Assembly (NCBI GenBank): GCA_016191245.1
Contig: JACPOY010000012.1
Location: forward strand, 1-47,484
Direction: 5' to 3'
Origin: Gammaproteobacteria bacterium
GTDB lineage: Bacteria > Pseudomonadota > Gammaproteobacteria > Berkiellales > Berkiellaceae
Length of the DNA stretch: 47,484 nt
In this document: positions 1 to 8,524 of the stretch, piece by piece
Layout: every line of letters begins with the position of its first letter
How positions within the stretch are numbered: position 1 is the first letter of the stretch
Notes under the pieces: model-generated
Database searches by the model: none
What the model was told of the DNA's origin: nothing
What the model saw: only the letters and a program-made list of their open reading frames with translations
Made by a program: the position numbers and the translations under genes

Positions 1-138
1 TAATGGAGTCAACCCTTTTGCTTATTTAAAAGATGTGCTGTCAAGATTGCCAACCACTTTGAATAAAGACTTAAATCAATTGCTGCCTTATCACTGGAAA
101 CCGTTCATTTAACAACCTGTCGTTGGTCGGACGCTCAC
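1..138 (+). mobile_element. IS66-family insertion sequence, right end (partial)
   Basis: Only the 3' end of the element is inside the window. It holds the last codons of an IS66-type transposase followed by about 25 bases of non-coding end. Read on the minus strand, the outer end at about 138 begins GTGAGCG, close to the GTAAGCG start usual for IS66-family terminal repeats. The exact boundary and any 8-bp target duplication cannot be confirmed because the left end is missing. Confidence 0.7.
2..112 (+). CDS. IS66-family transposase, C-terminal end (partial)
   Basis: This frame is open from the window edge and encodes 36 residues before a TAA stop. It includes VNPFAYLKDVLSRLP and ends LLPYHWKPF, the conserved tail of IS66 transposases (the IS66 C-terminal domain that follows the DDE catalytic core). 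The catalytic residues lie outside the window, so I cannot say whether the element is active. The stop is followed closely by the element's right terminal repeat. Confidence 0.8.
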   Translation, partial: NGVNPFAYLKDVLSRLPTTLNKDLNQLLPYHWKPFI

Positions 139-217
139 GTTTCAAATATTCAAAAAGAAAATATTTTCATATTATTTGAATTATTATAGTGAAAATACAA
201 TTATTGAACCCAAATAT

Positions 218-2467
218 ATGGCTTTAATTGAATGGTTATATTACGGACTTGAGAATCTTTCTTTTTATTTATATCCTTGCATGAACAGCATGTTAGACTC
301 TGTAGTCAATACTATAAATCCGAAGCAATCCTCTTTATGGGAAAAATGTAAGCAAGCATTTACATCTACCCTTCTGTCAACATCAGGTATATATGACACT
401 TCTATCAACATTATGTTTAATCTAGATCAGTTTTGCCAGATATTAAACACTTATACAAACGATTGTAGAATGGATAGGTTTCAGTTTTCAGAAATTCCCG
501 CTGATATTCTCAACATAGAATCATCAAAAAATACAAATAATAAAATAACATTAGAAAGACTATTTTCGAAAAAAAATGTTTTAAATAAAATGATAGAGTA
601 TAAAATTCATCCTGTGAATCCCAATGTAGCAGACAAGGAACTCATTTCAAATTTGAACAATGTTTCAAATTGTATTTTTTTTGAACATTTATTTTTAGAA
701 ATTAAAGAGTGTGTCTTTATGATAGAAAACTTAACCTATAATATTGATTTGAGAAATATAAAGGATACTCTTTCAATAGTACATGATTATGTAGAGAATA
801 TTTCTGAAGTTTCTTTTTTTGCTTTAAACGAGTGTACGACATGGTTAAACCAATTGACCATGTCATCACTATCAAGTATTGAATGCTTGATTCCACTTAT
901 CCAAACTTATCTGAAAGTAATAAATGGATTTAGAATGACTGCTGGTATATCTATTCCTGATATAAGTGGTATTGAATGGGCAAAAGAACACCTTCATGTG
1001 CTACTGCTTCAAGCAAGTATTCGATCACTAGATACAATTACCTTAAAACGCCAACGCTTCTTATCTTGTTACTCTAAAAATAAATTGTTAACTTATAATT
1101 TAACACCGCATTTTCCAAACTATCAACATTTAGCTATTAAACACAATAGTGGATCTCAACAAAAGGCTTTAGGAACTGGATTTTATAGACAAACGTTGAC
1201 AGACCATACCGTATTTATAAAACGTACTACAAAATTGAATTTTCTAGCAGATGACTTTGCTGAAATTTTAGCATCTTCACTTTCTTCTTATTTAGGAACC
1301 TCATCTTTTGCTAGATGTGAACCCGTGATGGGAACCACAAATGAAGTGTATATCGCATCGGATTGCAGTAGTGGGTTTTCACCTTTGATGCTTATGAAAA
1401 GTCGAATAACTACACGATTATTACCAACAGAAATTAACGAACTTTTTTCTCATTTAAGTGAAAATGATTTACATGAACTACGTAATATTATTTTAATGTG
1501 TACTTTATTAGCAGATCCAGATCCCAATCCTGGAAATATAGGAATGACAAATGATGAAGGCTTAAAGAAAATTGATCATGGTTGGGCATTTGATCAAATA
1601 TGTAAACCTTATATTGCAACATGGCATGATACATTAAATCCATTACGATATCCTGGGCGTATTGCACCAACAAATGCGATTTGTGATTATAAGAAAATTT
1701 TCAAAAATTATGATTTCTCATTTATAAGAAATATTGCTCAGACCATTAATTCACCTGAATATCTTAGAGAATATTTCTTTACAAAACTGACCGAACTCTC
1801 GGAATTCTATCTCAACACCAAAGCTACTGGCTCACTTAAAGAAAATATTGAATTAAAAGATATTATTAAAACTCTCAGCCAGCGATTTGGGTTAGCATTT
1901 CGGCCTGAAATTGATCTTGCTTATATTGCTCACAAATTAAGCAATTCAATTTATCTACGTTGCCAGAATATATACTTGCTTTGTATTTTAGAAAATATAA
2001 AAGATGCTAATACAGAAAGACTACGTATTCTCACTGCTATGCTAAAAAATCATTTAGATTTTATAATTCAAATGAAAATCAAGGTTTTCAATTTGCGCTT
2101 AATTAGGAAATATTGCAAAATTACTAAGTCTATTATAAGAAATGATGATCTTCATAATCAACTTGACACTATCTGCGATATAATTCCAAAAGATCATCTG
2201 GACAGCAAACTAAGTGATGATGTTTTTGCTGAAAATACAAGCTCTTATAGCTTGGATGCAGGTCCAAGTGAAGACTATTCAGTAATCAGTGATGAGTGTT
2301 TAGCTACCTCTGTGAATGCTAGCAGTTCAGATCCTGATGCATCAGTGACAGATTTATTTGATGATTCTCCAAAGTCTATATACGTTATTAAAAGAAGCAA
2401 ACAAGATGCAGAAAATGAATCCATTTCTTTGCCTGTCAAAAAGAAAATGCGAACAATGACGAGATAA
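218..2467 (+). CDS. Large protein with PI3/PI4-kinase-like catalytic motifs and C-terminal bipartite NLS (putative effector)
   Basis: This 749-residue protein is of unassigned family. ATG 218 is preferred; the frame is also open from a TTG at 176, but neither has a good ribosome binding site, and a possible -10 box (TATAGT, 185-190) lies just before ATG 218. In 749-residue numbering, DPNPGN at 435-440 and IDHG at 452-455 reproduce the catalytic loop and metal-binding motif of phosphatidylinositol 3/4-kinases (DxxxxN, then DFG with the same 13-residue spacing). K335 in VFIKR is a candidate ATP-binding lysine. The first 280 residues are helical-looking and unrecognised. The tail is acidic and serine-rich and ends in a bipartite NLS (725-745). 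Kinase activity and translocation are inferred; a HipA-like relative of the same fold is the main alternative. Confidence 0.7.
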   Translation: MALIEWLYYGLENLSFYLYPCMNSMLDSVVNTINPKQSSLWEKCKQAFTSTLLSTSGIYDTSINIMFNLDQFCQILNTYTNDCRMDRFQFSEIPADILNIESSKNTNNKITLERLFSKKNVLNKMIEYKIHPVNPNVADKELISNLNNVSNCIFFEHLFLEIKECVFMIENLTYNIDLRNIKDTLSIVHDYVENISEVSFFALNECTTWLNQLTMSSLSSIECLIPLIQTYLKVINGFRMTAGISIPDISGIEWAKEHLHVLLLQASIRSLDTITLKRQRFLSCYSKNKLLTYNLTPHFPNYQHLAIKHNSGSQQKALGTGFYRQTLTDHTVFIKRTTKLNFLADDFAEILASSLSSYLGTSSFARCEPVMGTTNEVYIASDCSSGFSPLMLMKSRITTRLLPTEINELFSHLSENDLHELRNIILMCTLLADPDPNPGNIGMTNDEGLKKIDHGWAFDQICKPYIATWHDTLNPLRYPGRIAPTNAICDYKKIFKNYDFSFIRNIAQTINSPEYLREYFFTKLTELSEFYLNTKATGSLKENIELKDIIKTLSQRFGLAFRPEIDLAYIAHKLSNSIYLRCQNIYLLCILENIKDANTERLRILTAMLKNHLDFIIQMKIKVFNLRLIRKYCKITKSIIRNDDLHNQLDTICDIIPKDHLDSKLSDDVFAENTSSYSLDAGPSEDYSVISDECLATSVNASSSDPDASVTDLFDDSPKSIYVIKRSKQDAENESISLPVKKKMRTMTR
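2390..2452 (+). other. Bipartite nuclear localisation signal in the kinase-like protein
   Basis: KRSK is followed by a 12-residue linker and then KKKMR, four residues from the C-terminus. This fits the classical importin-alpha bipartite pattern (two basic residues, 10-12 spacer, at least three basic out of five). The preceding 50 residues are acidic and serine-rich, so the signal would be exposed on a flexible tail. Confidence 0.6.
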
Positions 2468-2515
2468 GGATTTATATCCATATGCCAATTTTTTCAACAC
2501 AAATTTGCCCTTACA

Positions 2516-3631
2516 TTATCCTAACGTCTCATGCCATCCCCCTCCCAGTGCTTTTATCAGTCCTACTGCGAAGGTCATACGTTGATATTCAATGTCATTC
2601 GCGCCCTTTTCAGCTGTAAATGCTGTAATTTGTGCATTGAGCACATCTGCCAACCCAACGGTGCCTGCTTTATATTCATTCATAACTAACTGCAAAGCGT
2701 GGTGAGCTGTTTCCACAGCTTGATTTTGCTTTTTTAGTTCTTCATTCAAAATGCGCAATGCGACCAGATTATCTTCTACATCTTGAAAAGCACTTAACAC
2801 GGTTTGGCGATATGTTGCCACGGTTTGATCATAGACAGCTCTTGCTGCCTCAACTTGAGCGCTACGTAGTCCGCCATCAAGTAAGGTGTCTGCGATTTGC
2901 GCCGCAATAGACCAATAGCGTGCGGGTTTCGTAAATAAATCTCTGAGAAGACTTGCTTCATACCCTCCAACCCCTGTTAGGGTTAATGTTGGAAAATAGG
3001 CGGCAATGGCAACCCCTATTTGTGCATTTGCCTGTGCTACCAATCTTTCTGCTTGTGCAATATCAGGACGTCGTTCTAAGAGCGTTGATGGCACATCTAC
3101 AGGAATGAATGGTGGACTGTTCGATGTCAGATGTGGGCCTAGCGAAAAACAACCTGGAGGCTTACCAATTAATACCGCAATGGCATGTTCATATTGAGCG
3201 CGAAAAATCCCATTATCTAGTGCTTGCACTTGCGCTAACTCAAGTTGACTTTGGACTTGGAGCACCGCAGCTTTTGACGCTGTTCCAACATGATATTGAT
3301 TTTTTGTTATCTTAAGTAATTTTTGATAATTCAATACAGTATTATCTAAAACTCTTTGATCTCCATCTAAGCCTCTTAATTCAAAATAAAATTGTGCTAA
3401 AGATGCCTGCATCGATAATTTGGTTAGGGCAAGTTGCGCAGCACTTGCTGTAGCGCCAGCTTCACTTGCTTCTACAGCACGTCGTACGCTTCCCCATATA
3501 TCTGGTTCCCAGGTCGCATCTAAGGCAACATTAAAATTATTAGTCACTGGTTGACTTTTTATTCTATTGGTAGCGACTGTGGCTAACGTATTCCCTGCTT
3601 GGGTAGGCGTCGTGGCAGCATATTTTCGCAC
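2516..3631 (-). pseudogene. Outer-membrane efflux protein (NodT/OMF family), 5'-truncated
   Basis: The frame encodes about 370 residues of an outer-membrane factor of the TolC/NodT type, the exit duct of RND efflux pumps. Recognisable segments are LDATWEPDIWGSVRRAVEAS, the RRPDIAQAERLVAQANAQIG repeat region and the tail ALGGGWHETLG. Full-length family members are about 460-490 residues and begin with a lipoprotein signal. Here the first roughly 100 residues and the signal are missing, and the apparent GTG start at 3631 lies at a junction with RND-pump sequence. Without a signal peptide the product could not reach the outer membrane, so I call it a remnant. Its C-terminal part is otherwise intact, which suggests recent loss. 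Confidence 0.8.
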
Positions 3632-3740
3632 ACAGCATTGGCGTTAAGGTAAGCGAAACAACCGTTGATATCAAAATAGTGACAGATAATGTAATAGCAA
3701 ACTCTCTAAATAAACGTCCAACGACATCTTTCATAAATAG
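3624..3740 (-). pseudogene. RND efflux transporter fragment (about 37 residues)
   Basis: On the minus strand, immediately upstream of the truncated NodT frame, the sequence reads [20 protein letters not shown] and continues to [11 protein letters not shown]. This is the conserved end of the first RND permease half (MdtB/MuxB/AcrB type). The frame is closed by a stop just upstream (3741-3743), and the RND similarity stops after LCAK, where the outer-membrane factor frame takes over. Both halves of the pump gene are gone. RND and OMF genes usually follow each other in one operon, so an internal deletion joining the two is the simplest reading. Confidence 0.75.
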
Positions 3741-4174
3741 TTATTACTTCCCAAACAACTCCTAAAAAAGCTGATAAAATAGAAACTCTTTCTCCAGAAA
3801 GACCCGCCAGTGCCCCAGCTCGACTACAACATACCGAACAAGCAGCGCCAACCGATGTAAAACAAAGAAGTCAAAGTAGAGGATCTGGATTTTTCAATAG
3901 ACTGAAGACTGCAACAGGAGAAGTAGTTAATCGAACAAAAGCGGATGCCGCTCCTATAGCAAGCCAAGAACAACCTGCACCAGAAAGAGTGTCCCAAACA
4001 AATACAACAGCTAATGATATTCCCTCAAGCCAACCCAGACGAATGATGACGGTAGGATTTAATCTTGCCAATGAAGCACTAGCAGAGCAAAGAAAACGAG
4101 AAACAGCCTCTCAAGAAAATACGACTCGATCTCTACCTTCAAGACCTCCACCAAAAGCACCTAGTAAATTCTAG
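3737..4174 (+). pseudogene. 3' end of an unrecognised Pro/Glu/Arg-rich gene
   Basis: The frame is open from just after a stop at 3734-3736 to a TAG at 4174 (about 145 codons), with no usable start codon near its beginning; the first ATG is at 4043 and a GTG lies at 3989. The encoded residues are low in complexity and rich in Pro, Ala, Gln, Arg and Thr, with the short segment GSGFFNRLKTATGEVVNRTK, and end PSRPPPKAPSKF. It starts almost exactly where the RND remnant on the other strand begins, so it looks like the tail of a longer gene cut by the same rearrangement. A short expressed protein from GTG 3989 cannot be excluded. Family not recognised. Confidence 0.5.
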
Positions 4175-4193
4175 AGGCTCAAACTTATAGTCC

Positions 4194-4490
4194 TTAGCTA
4201 CATTCCTTCTTTCCTACCTTTACTATTAACGGCAATGGCCCAATGAATCCTGATGGATTTTCGCCATGCATCACCGTCACTTCTAAAGAGCATTTATTTG
4301 ATTTTAAAATATAACCCTCTTTAGTTTCAGTCACCGATTTTATCCAATTCACTGAGCCTAATGTGTTATAGACTTCATGTGAATCCATTACTGCTTTAAT
4401 GCGGCGCATGCTTTCGGCAGTGGGAGGCAAGGCTGCTTGAGCAATTTGTGTAGAAAATAAAACTAAGAAAGTCCCTATTCTTTTCATCAT
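4194..4490 (-). CDS. Small secreted hypothetical protein
   Basis: The product has 98 residues and starts with tandem ATG codons behind a good AAGGA ribosome binding site. Residues 1-20 form a signal peptide (basic start, hydrophobic core, small residues ending AQA), so the mature protein of about 78 residues should be periplasmic or secreted. It has two cysteines, C70 and the penultimate C97, that could form a disulphide. It lies 11 bases downstream of ubiX on the same strand and may share its transcript. I do not recognise the family. Confidence 0.65.
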   Translation of the reverse strand: MMKRIGTFLVLFSTQIAQAALPPTAESMRRIKAVMDSHEVYNTLGSVNWIKSVTETKEGYILKSNKCSLEVTVMHGENPSGFIGPLPLIVKVGKKECS

Positions 4491-4501
4491 TATTCCTTAT
4501 T

Positions 4502-5107
4502 TTATCCCCATCTTTTACTCAATTGATGAGGAATTTGAATTTGATCTAATATCCGAGCCACCACAAAATCAACAATATCCTCAATAGTTTGTGGCTTAAA
4601 ATAAAACCCAGGGTTGGCAGGCATAATGGATACCCCCAGCCTTGCTAAATTTAACATATGTTCAAGATGTATAGCCGATAAAGGCATTTCACGCACGACT
4701 AAGACTAATTTTCCTTGTTCTTTTAACACCACATCGGCGGCACGCTCTAAAAGATTATTACTTGCCCCTAAAGCAATAGCAGATAAACAGCCTGCACTAC
4801 AAGGACAAACGACCATGGTGTTAGGCGCATTTGATCCACTGGCTAAAGGAGAATACCAGTCATCTTTGCCATACACTTTTATCTGATTTGGTTTAGCGTT
4901 AAAACGCTCAGTTAAAAAAGCTTGAATTTTTTGCGGATTGCCAGGTAAGACAAAATCCGTTTCATCGTTAATGACCATGAGTCCAGCTGGGGAAATCACG
5001 ATAGATAGATTCATATCTGCTTGCACTAGTTGCTCAAGTAAACGCAAGCCATAAGGTGCACCTGAGGCACCAGAAAATGCTAAAGTGATTTCCCGCTTTG
5101 AATTCAT
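4502..5107 (-). CDS. ubiX: Flavin prenyltransferase UbiX
   Basis: UbiX prenylates FMN with dimethylallyl phosphate to make the prenyl-FMN cofactor used by the decarboxylase UbiD in ubiquinone synthesis. The 201-residue protein shows the flavin-binding start FSGASGAPYG (12-21), the MVVCPCSAG segment near 97-105 and the conserved VREMPLSAIHL motif followed by GVSIMPANPGFY. Its ATG overlaps the mpl stop as ATGA, so the two genes are translationally coupled. It is slightly longer than the usual 190 residues, mainly at the C-terminus. Confidence 0.95.
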   Translation of the reverse strand: MNSKREITLAFSGASGAPYGLRLLEQLVQADMNLSIVISPAGLMVINDETDFVLPGNPQKIQAFLTERFNAKPNQIKVYGKDDWYSPLASGSNAPNTMVVCPCSAGCLSAIALGASNNLLERAADVVLKEQGKLVLVVREMPLSAIHLEHMLNLARLGVSIMPANPGFYFKPQTIEDIVDFVVARILDQIQIPHQLSKRWG

Positions 5108-6471
5108 GCCACCATCTCAGTTTGCGCAAGGGCTTGTAATAATCTTTGATGAATATTATCAAAGCCACCGTTACTCATAATAAGGATATGATCGTTTGGT
5201 TGCACCATCTGTAATACAGCATCAATAATATGTTGTGTATCTTGAGCTACCATGAGGTTATCCCCCAACTCGGCTAAAGTTTGCTTGATATTCCAGCTCA
5301 CTTTTGGGGATTGATACACCAATACCTTATCGGCTTTCGCTAAAGATTTTGCCATTTCATGTTGATGCGTTCCCATGCACATGGTGTTAGAACGAATATC
5401 AACAATCGCGATTAAACGCTTTTGACCAATTTTAGCTCGCAAACCTGCAATGGTTGTTTCAATCGCAGTAGGATGGTGCGCAAAATCATCATACACTGTC
5501 ACATTATTAACTTGACCTTTGACTTCCATGCGACGTTTCACGGATTGAAATCCAGCTAATGCTTCTATCGCAACCCCTGGTCGAATCCCTGCATGATGAG
5601 TTGCTGCAATGGCTGCAAGTGCATTGCTGACATTATGCTCACCGATAAGCTGCCATTTTACTTGACCTTGATTTTTCCCTTGATAATGTACATCAAAGGA
5701 TGAGCCGTCGCTTGCATGTAAAACAGCTTGCCATTCCCCATTGTTACCAAAGAAAATGACATCACTCCAAGCTCCCATTTTCAAAACATCTTGTAATTCC
5801 TTATCGTTTTTTGGCACGATAAGTGCGCCCTTTCCAGGAACCGTACGAACTAAGTGATGGAATTGCTTTTTAATTTCATCGAGGTTATTGAAAATATCAG
5901 CGTGATCAAATTCAAGATTATTAAGCACACAGGTCTTGGGATGATAATGCACAAATTTTGAACGTTTATCGAAAAAAGCACTATCATATTCATCTGCTTC
6001 GACAACAAAATAAGGATCTTGTCCCCATTTTGCAGATAGCCCAAAATTAGCAGGGATCCCACCGACTAAAAATCCTGGATTAAATCCTGCAAATTCTAAA
6101 ATCCATGCAATCATACCCGTTGTCGTAGTTTTACCATGTGTCCCTGCAACAGCTATCACCCATCTTTCATTGAGTATATTTTCTGCTAACCATTGTGGGC
6201 CTGATTGATATTTTATGCCTTCGTTCAATACATATTCAACGGCTTCTACCCCACGCTTAAGCGCATTACCAATCACAACGACATCAGGATAAGGTTGCAG
6301 ATGTTTACTTTGATACCCTTCTTGCAATTCAATACCTAATTTTTCTAACTGTGTACTCATAGGCGGGTAAACATTTTCATCTTGCCCCGTCACTTTAAAA
6401 CCTTTCTCAGCGGCTAAGCTTGCAATGCCACCCATAAAAGTGCCACAAATCCCTAAAATATGAATATGCAT
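5104..6471 (-). CDS. mpl: UDP-MurNAc:L-Ala-gamma-D-Glu-meso-DAP ligase Mpl
   Basis: Mpl reuses the cell-wall tripeptide by joining it to UDP-N-acetylmuramate with ATP, a cytoplasmic step of peptidoglycan recycling. The 455 residues match the family length. An N-terminal Rossmann-like domain (HILGICGTFMGG, 4-15) is followed by the ATP-binding loop GTHGKTTTTG (110-119), the Mur-ligase central motif VVEADEYDSAFFD and the C-terminal VYDDFAHHPTAI segment. The gene is followed by ubiX with an overlapping start and preceded by a membrane protein gene one base away, so the three form one operon. Confidence 0.95.
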   Translation of the reverse strand: MHIHILGICGTFMGGIASLAAEKGFKVTGQDENVYPPMSTQLEKLGIELQEGYQSKHLQPYPDVVVIGNALKRGVEAVEYVLNEGIKYQSGPQWLAENILNERWVIAVAGTHGKTTTTGMIAWILEFAGFNPGFLVGGIPANFGLSAKWGQDPYFVVEADEYDSAFFDKRSKFVHYHPKTCVLNNLEFDHADIFNNLDEIKKQFHHLVRTVPGKGALIVPKNDKELQDVLKMGAWSDVIFFGNNGEWQAVLHASDGSSFDVHYQGKNQGQVKWQLIGEHNVSNALAAIAATHHAGIRPGVAIEALAGFQSVKRRMEVKGQVNNVTVYDDFAHHPTAIETTIAGLRAKIGQKRLIAIVDIRSNTMCMGTHQHEMAKSLAKADKVLVYQSPKVSWNIKQTLAELGDNLMVAQDTQHIIDAVLQMVQPNDHILIMSNGGFDNIHQRLLQALAQTEMVA

Positions 6472-6472
6472 T

Positions 6473-7030
6473 TTATCCTCCCTGAGACTGCTGTAATGTT
6501 TGTGGTAAATAAGCGCCCAAAATAAATTGAATGGGCAATGAGGATATGACTAATATCCCAAACGTTAATAAAATTGCACTGGCGAGTTTAACGTCAAATG
6601 ATTTTCGAACAATATAAGATTTGATTGCAATGTTCCAAGCAAAAAAACCAATCTCGATGACGGCCTGAACACTTTTTAGCGCTTGCACATCATTAGGTAA
6701 AATGAATAAGATTAATTGTAAAAAGCAGGTTAAAATTAATTCCGTTGCAAACCAAGCCATTAATACTTTATGCAGCCTGGATTGCAATTTTCGTCTTGCC
6801 AATAAAACATAAACTAAACCAATTAAAACAATCAACGATAAAAGAGTGGCCATCACAATTTCTTGTGTTGATGCTCCTTTTAATTTGTGCAAGGTAAAAA
6901 TATTTAACCCAATCTCTATGCCTATCAATGTACCCAACAGCATGTTTGAAAACGGCAAATCAGCGGGACTTGCACGTAATAGGCAAAGGTTGAATAAACT
7001 ACGCAAAACTTGATAAAAAATGTTGATCAT
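6473..7030 (-). CDS. Hypothetical inner-membrane protein, about four to five TM segments
   Basis: The 185-residue product is dominated by hydrophobic segments around residues 27-45, 58-77, 88-110, 120-138 and 148-170, with a basic loop ARRKLQSRLHK between the second and third. No catalytic motif is visible and I do not recognise a named family. It lies one base upstream of mpl and is divergent from the phosphofructokinase gene, with about 100 bases between the two starts that should hold both promoters. Its place in an operon with mpl hints at an envelope role, but that is inference only. Confidence 0.7.
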   Translation of the reverse strand: MINIFYQVLRSLFNLCLLRASPADLPFSNMLLGTLIGIEIGLNIFTLHKLKGASTQEIVMATLLSLIVLIGLVYVLLARRKLQSRLHKVLMAWFATELILTCFLQLILFILPNDVQALKSVQAVIEIGFFAWNIAIKSYIVRKSFDVKLASAILLTFGILVISSLPIQFILGAYLPQTLQQSQGG

Positions 7031-7130
7031 ATTCTCATCTATTATTAGTAAAATAACTAATTGGTACTAGCAATTATCAGCCAAAAATTGTACCCTGCTA
7101 GCGCTTTATTGCTTGTTAAGGTAAAAAAAT

Positions 7131-8393
7131 ATGGCTCCCAAAAATGCATTTTACGCTCAATCTGGCGGCGTTACCGCCGTTATCAATGCTACTGCCTGCG
7201 GCGTGCTGGAAACAGCTCGTTTACATACCGACAAAATCGGTAAAGTCTTCGCAGGGAAGAATGGCATTATCGGTGCACTCAAAGAAGAACTTATCGATAC
7301 TTCTCTCTTGTCTTCCTCGCTCGTAGGGCAATTACGCCATACGCCTGCAGGTGCATTTGGATCATGTCGCTATAAACTCAAAGGCCTAAAAGAAAACCGT
7401 GAAGAATACGAGCGTTTAATTGCCGTTTTTGAAGCCCATAACATAGGCTATTTTTTCTATAACGGCGGCGGCGATTCTCAGGATACAGCGAACAAAGTGT
7501 CCCAAATAAGCCAGGAAATGGGGTATCCTATCACGTGCATAGGGATCCCCAAAACAGTAGATAATGATCTTCCATTTACCGATTGCTGCCCCGGATTTGG
7601 TTCGGTAGCTAAATATGTTGCCATCTCCACTTTAGAAGCGAGTTTAGATGTAGCTTCCATGGCGGCAAGCTCTACCAAAGTATTTATCCTAGAAGTCATG
7701 GGACGCCATGCTGGCTGGATAGCAGCAGCGGGTGCGCTAGCACAACCTGTGGCAAGTGGCGCTCCCCATATCATTTTGTTCCCTGAAATTCCTTTTCAAC
7801 AAGCGGATTTCTTGCAAAAAGTGCAAACCATCGTCAAATCTAAAGGCTATTGTGTGATTGTGGTATCTGAAGGTACGCAACATCCAGATGGGAAATTTTT
7901 AGCAGAATCTGGTTTAAGAGATGCCTTTGGACATGCACAATTAGGCGGCGTAGCCCCTTACTTGGCGCAAATGATTAAATCAGAATTGGGATTAAAAAAT
8001 CATTGGGCTGTGGCAGATTATTTACAACGTGCTGCACGCCACATTGCATCCCAAACTGATGTTGATCAAGCATACGCTTTGGGCAAAAGCGCAGTTGAAT
8101 TTGCTATTGCCGGTAAAAATGCCGTTATGCCTATTGTGGTGCGTGACAGTGACAGTCCTTATCGTTGGCATATTGACGAAGTTTCACTTTCAAAAGTTGC
8201 TAACGTTGAAAAAACTGTACCACGTGAATTTATCACCGAAGATGGTTATGGTATTACGGACGCTTGCAGGAAATATTTATTACCCTTGATTGCAGGCGAA
8301 GCTTATCCTCCTTATGAAAATGGTTTACCACAGTATGTGAAAATGCCATTGGATACGGTTGAGAAGAAGTTGAAAGAGGCGTTTGCAGTTTAG
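7131..8393 (+). CDS. 6-phosphofructokinase, pyrophosphate-dependent type
   Basis: The enzyme phosphorylates fructose 6-phosphate to fructose 1,6-bisphosphate, reversibly when pyrophosphate is the donor. The 420-residue protein shows NGGGDSQDT (111-119) and PKTVDNDLPF (140-149), then MGRHAGWIA. Where ATP-dependent enzymes have Gly in GGDGS and in PGTIDND, this one has Asp (D115) and Lys (K141), the pair that marks the pyrophosphate-using group. The ATG has an AAGG site 9-10 bases upstream. Use of pyrophosphate saves ATP and makes the step usable for gluconeogenesis, which suits an amino-acid-feeding intracellular organism; that last point is inference. Confidence 0.9.
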   Translation: MAPKNAFYAQSGGVTAVINATACGVLETARLHTDKIGKVFAGKNGIIGALKEELIDTSLLSSSLVGQLRHTPAGAFGSCRYKLKGLKENREEYERLIAVFEAHNIGYFFYNGGGDSQDTANKVSQISQEMGYPITCIGIPKTVDNDLPFTDCCPGFGSVAKYVAISTLEASLDVASMAASSTKVFILEVMGRHAGWIAAAGALAQPVASGAPHIILFPEIPFQQADFLQKVQTIVKSKGYCVIVVSEGTQHPDGKFLAESGLRDAFGHAQLGGVAPYLAQMIKSELGLKNHWAVADYLQRAARHIASQTDVDQAYALGKSAVEFAIAGKNAVMPIVVRDSDSPYRWHIDEVSLSKVANVEKTVPREFITEDGYGITDACRKYLLPLIAGEAYPPYENGLPQYVKMPLDTVEKKLKEAFAV

Positions 8394-8412
8394 AAACTCC
8401 TCTCACGTTAAG

Positions 8413-8435
8413 AGGGCCGGCACGGCACCGGCCCT
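8413..8435 (+). repeat. GC-rich palindrome after the phosphofructokinase gene
   Basis: AGGGCCGG and CCGGCCCT pair perfectly (8 bp) around a 7-base loop, 20 bases after the stop codon. No T-run follows, so it is a poor intrinsic terminator; it may be an RNA-stabilising hairpin or a dispersed palindromic repeat. A diverged inverted copy lies at 8496-8524. Confidence 0.55.
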
Positions 8436-8495
8436 ACTCTTGTTCAGCAAATAAACGAATTCTCATGTCTAAATCAAAAAATTTCGCAAGATACG

Positions 8496-8524
8496 GTAGG
8501 GGCTGGTCACTGTACAGGCCCGTC
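8496..8524 (-). repeat. Second, degenerate copy of the GC-rich palindrome
   Basis: GTAGGGGCTGGTCAC and its continuation align with the reverse complement of the unit at 8412-8436, with several substitutions, mostly paired ones that keep the hairpin (GGGGCTG against CAGGCCC, one mismatch). Confidence 0.4.

Noticed and set aside
218..2467. HipA-type toxin kinase
   Set aside because: No HipB-like partner gene is adjacent, the protein is much longer than HipA, and the spacing from DxxxxN to D-H-G fits PI3/PI4-kinases better. The folds are related, so this is a preference and not proof.
7061..7243. Short plus-strand frame before the phosphofructokinase gene
   Set aside because: It overlaps the real start in another frame, and the true ATG at 7131 has both a ribosome binding site and full homology.
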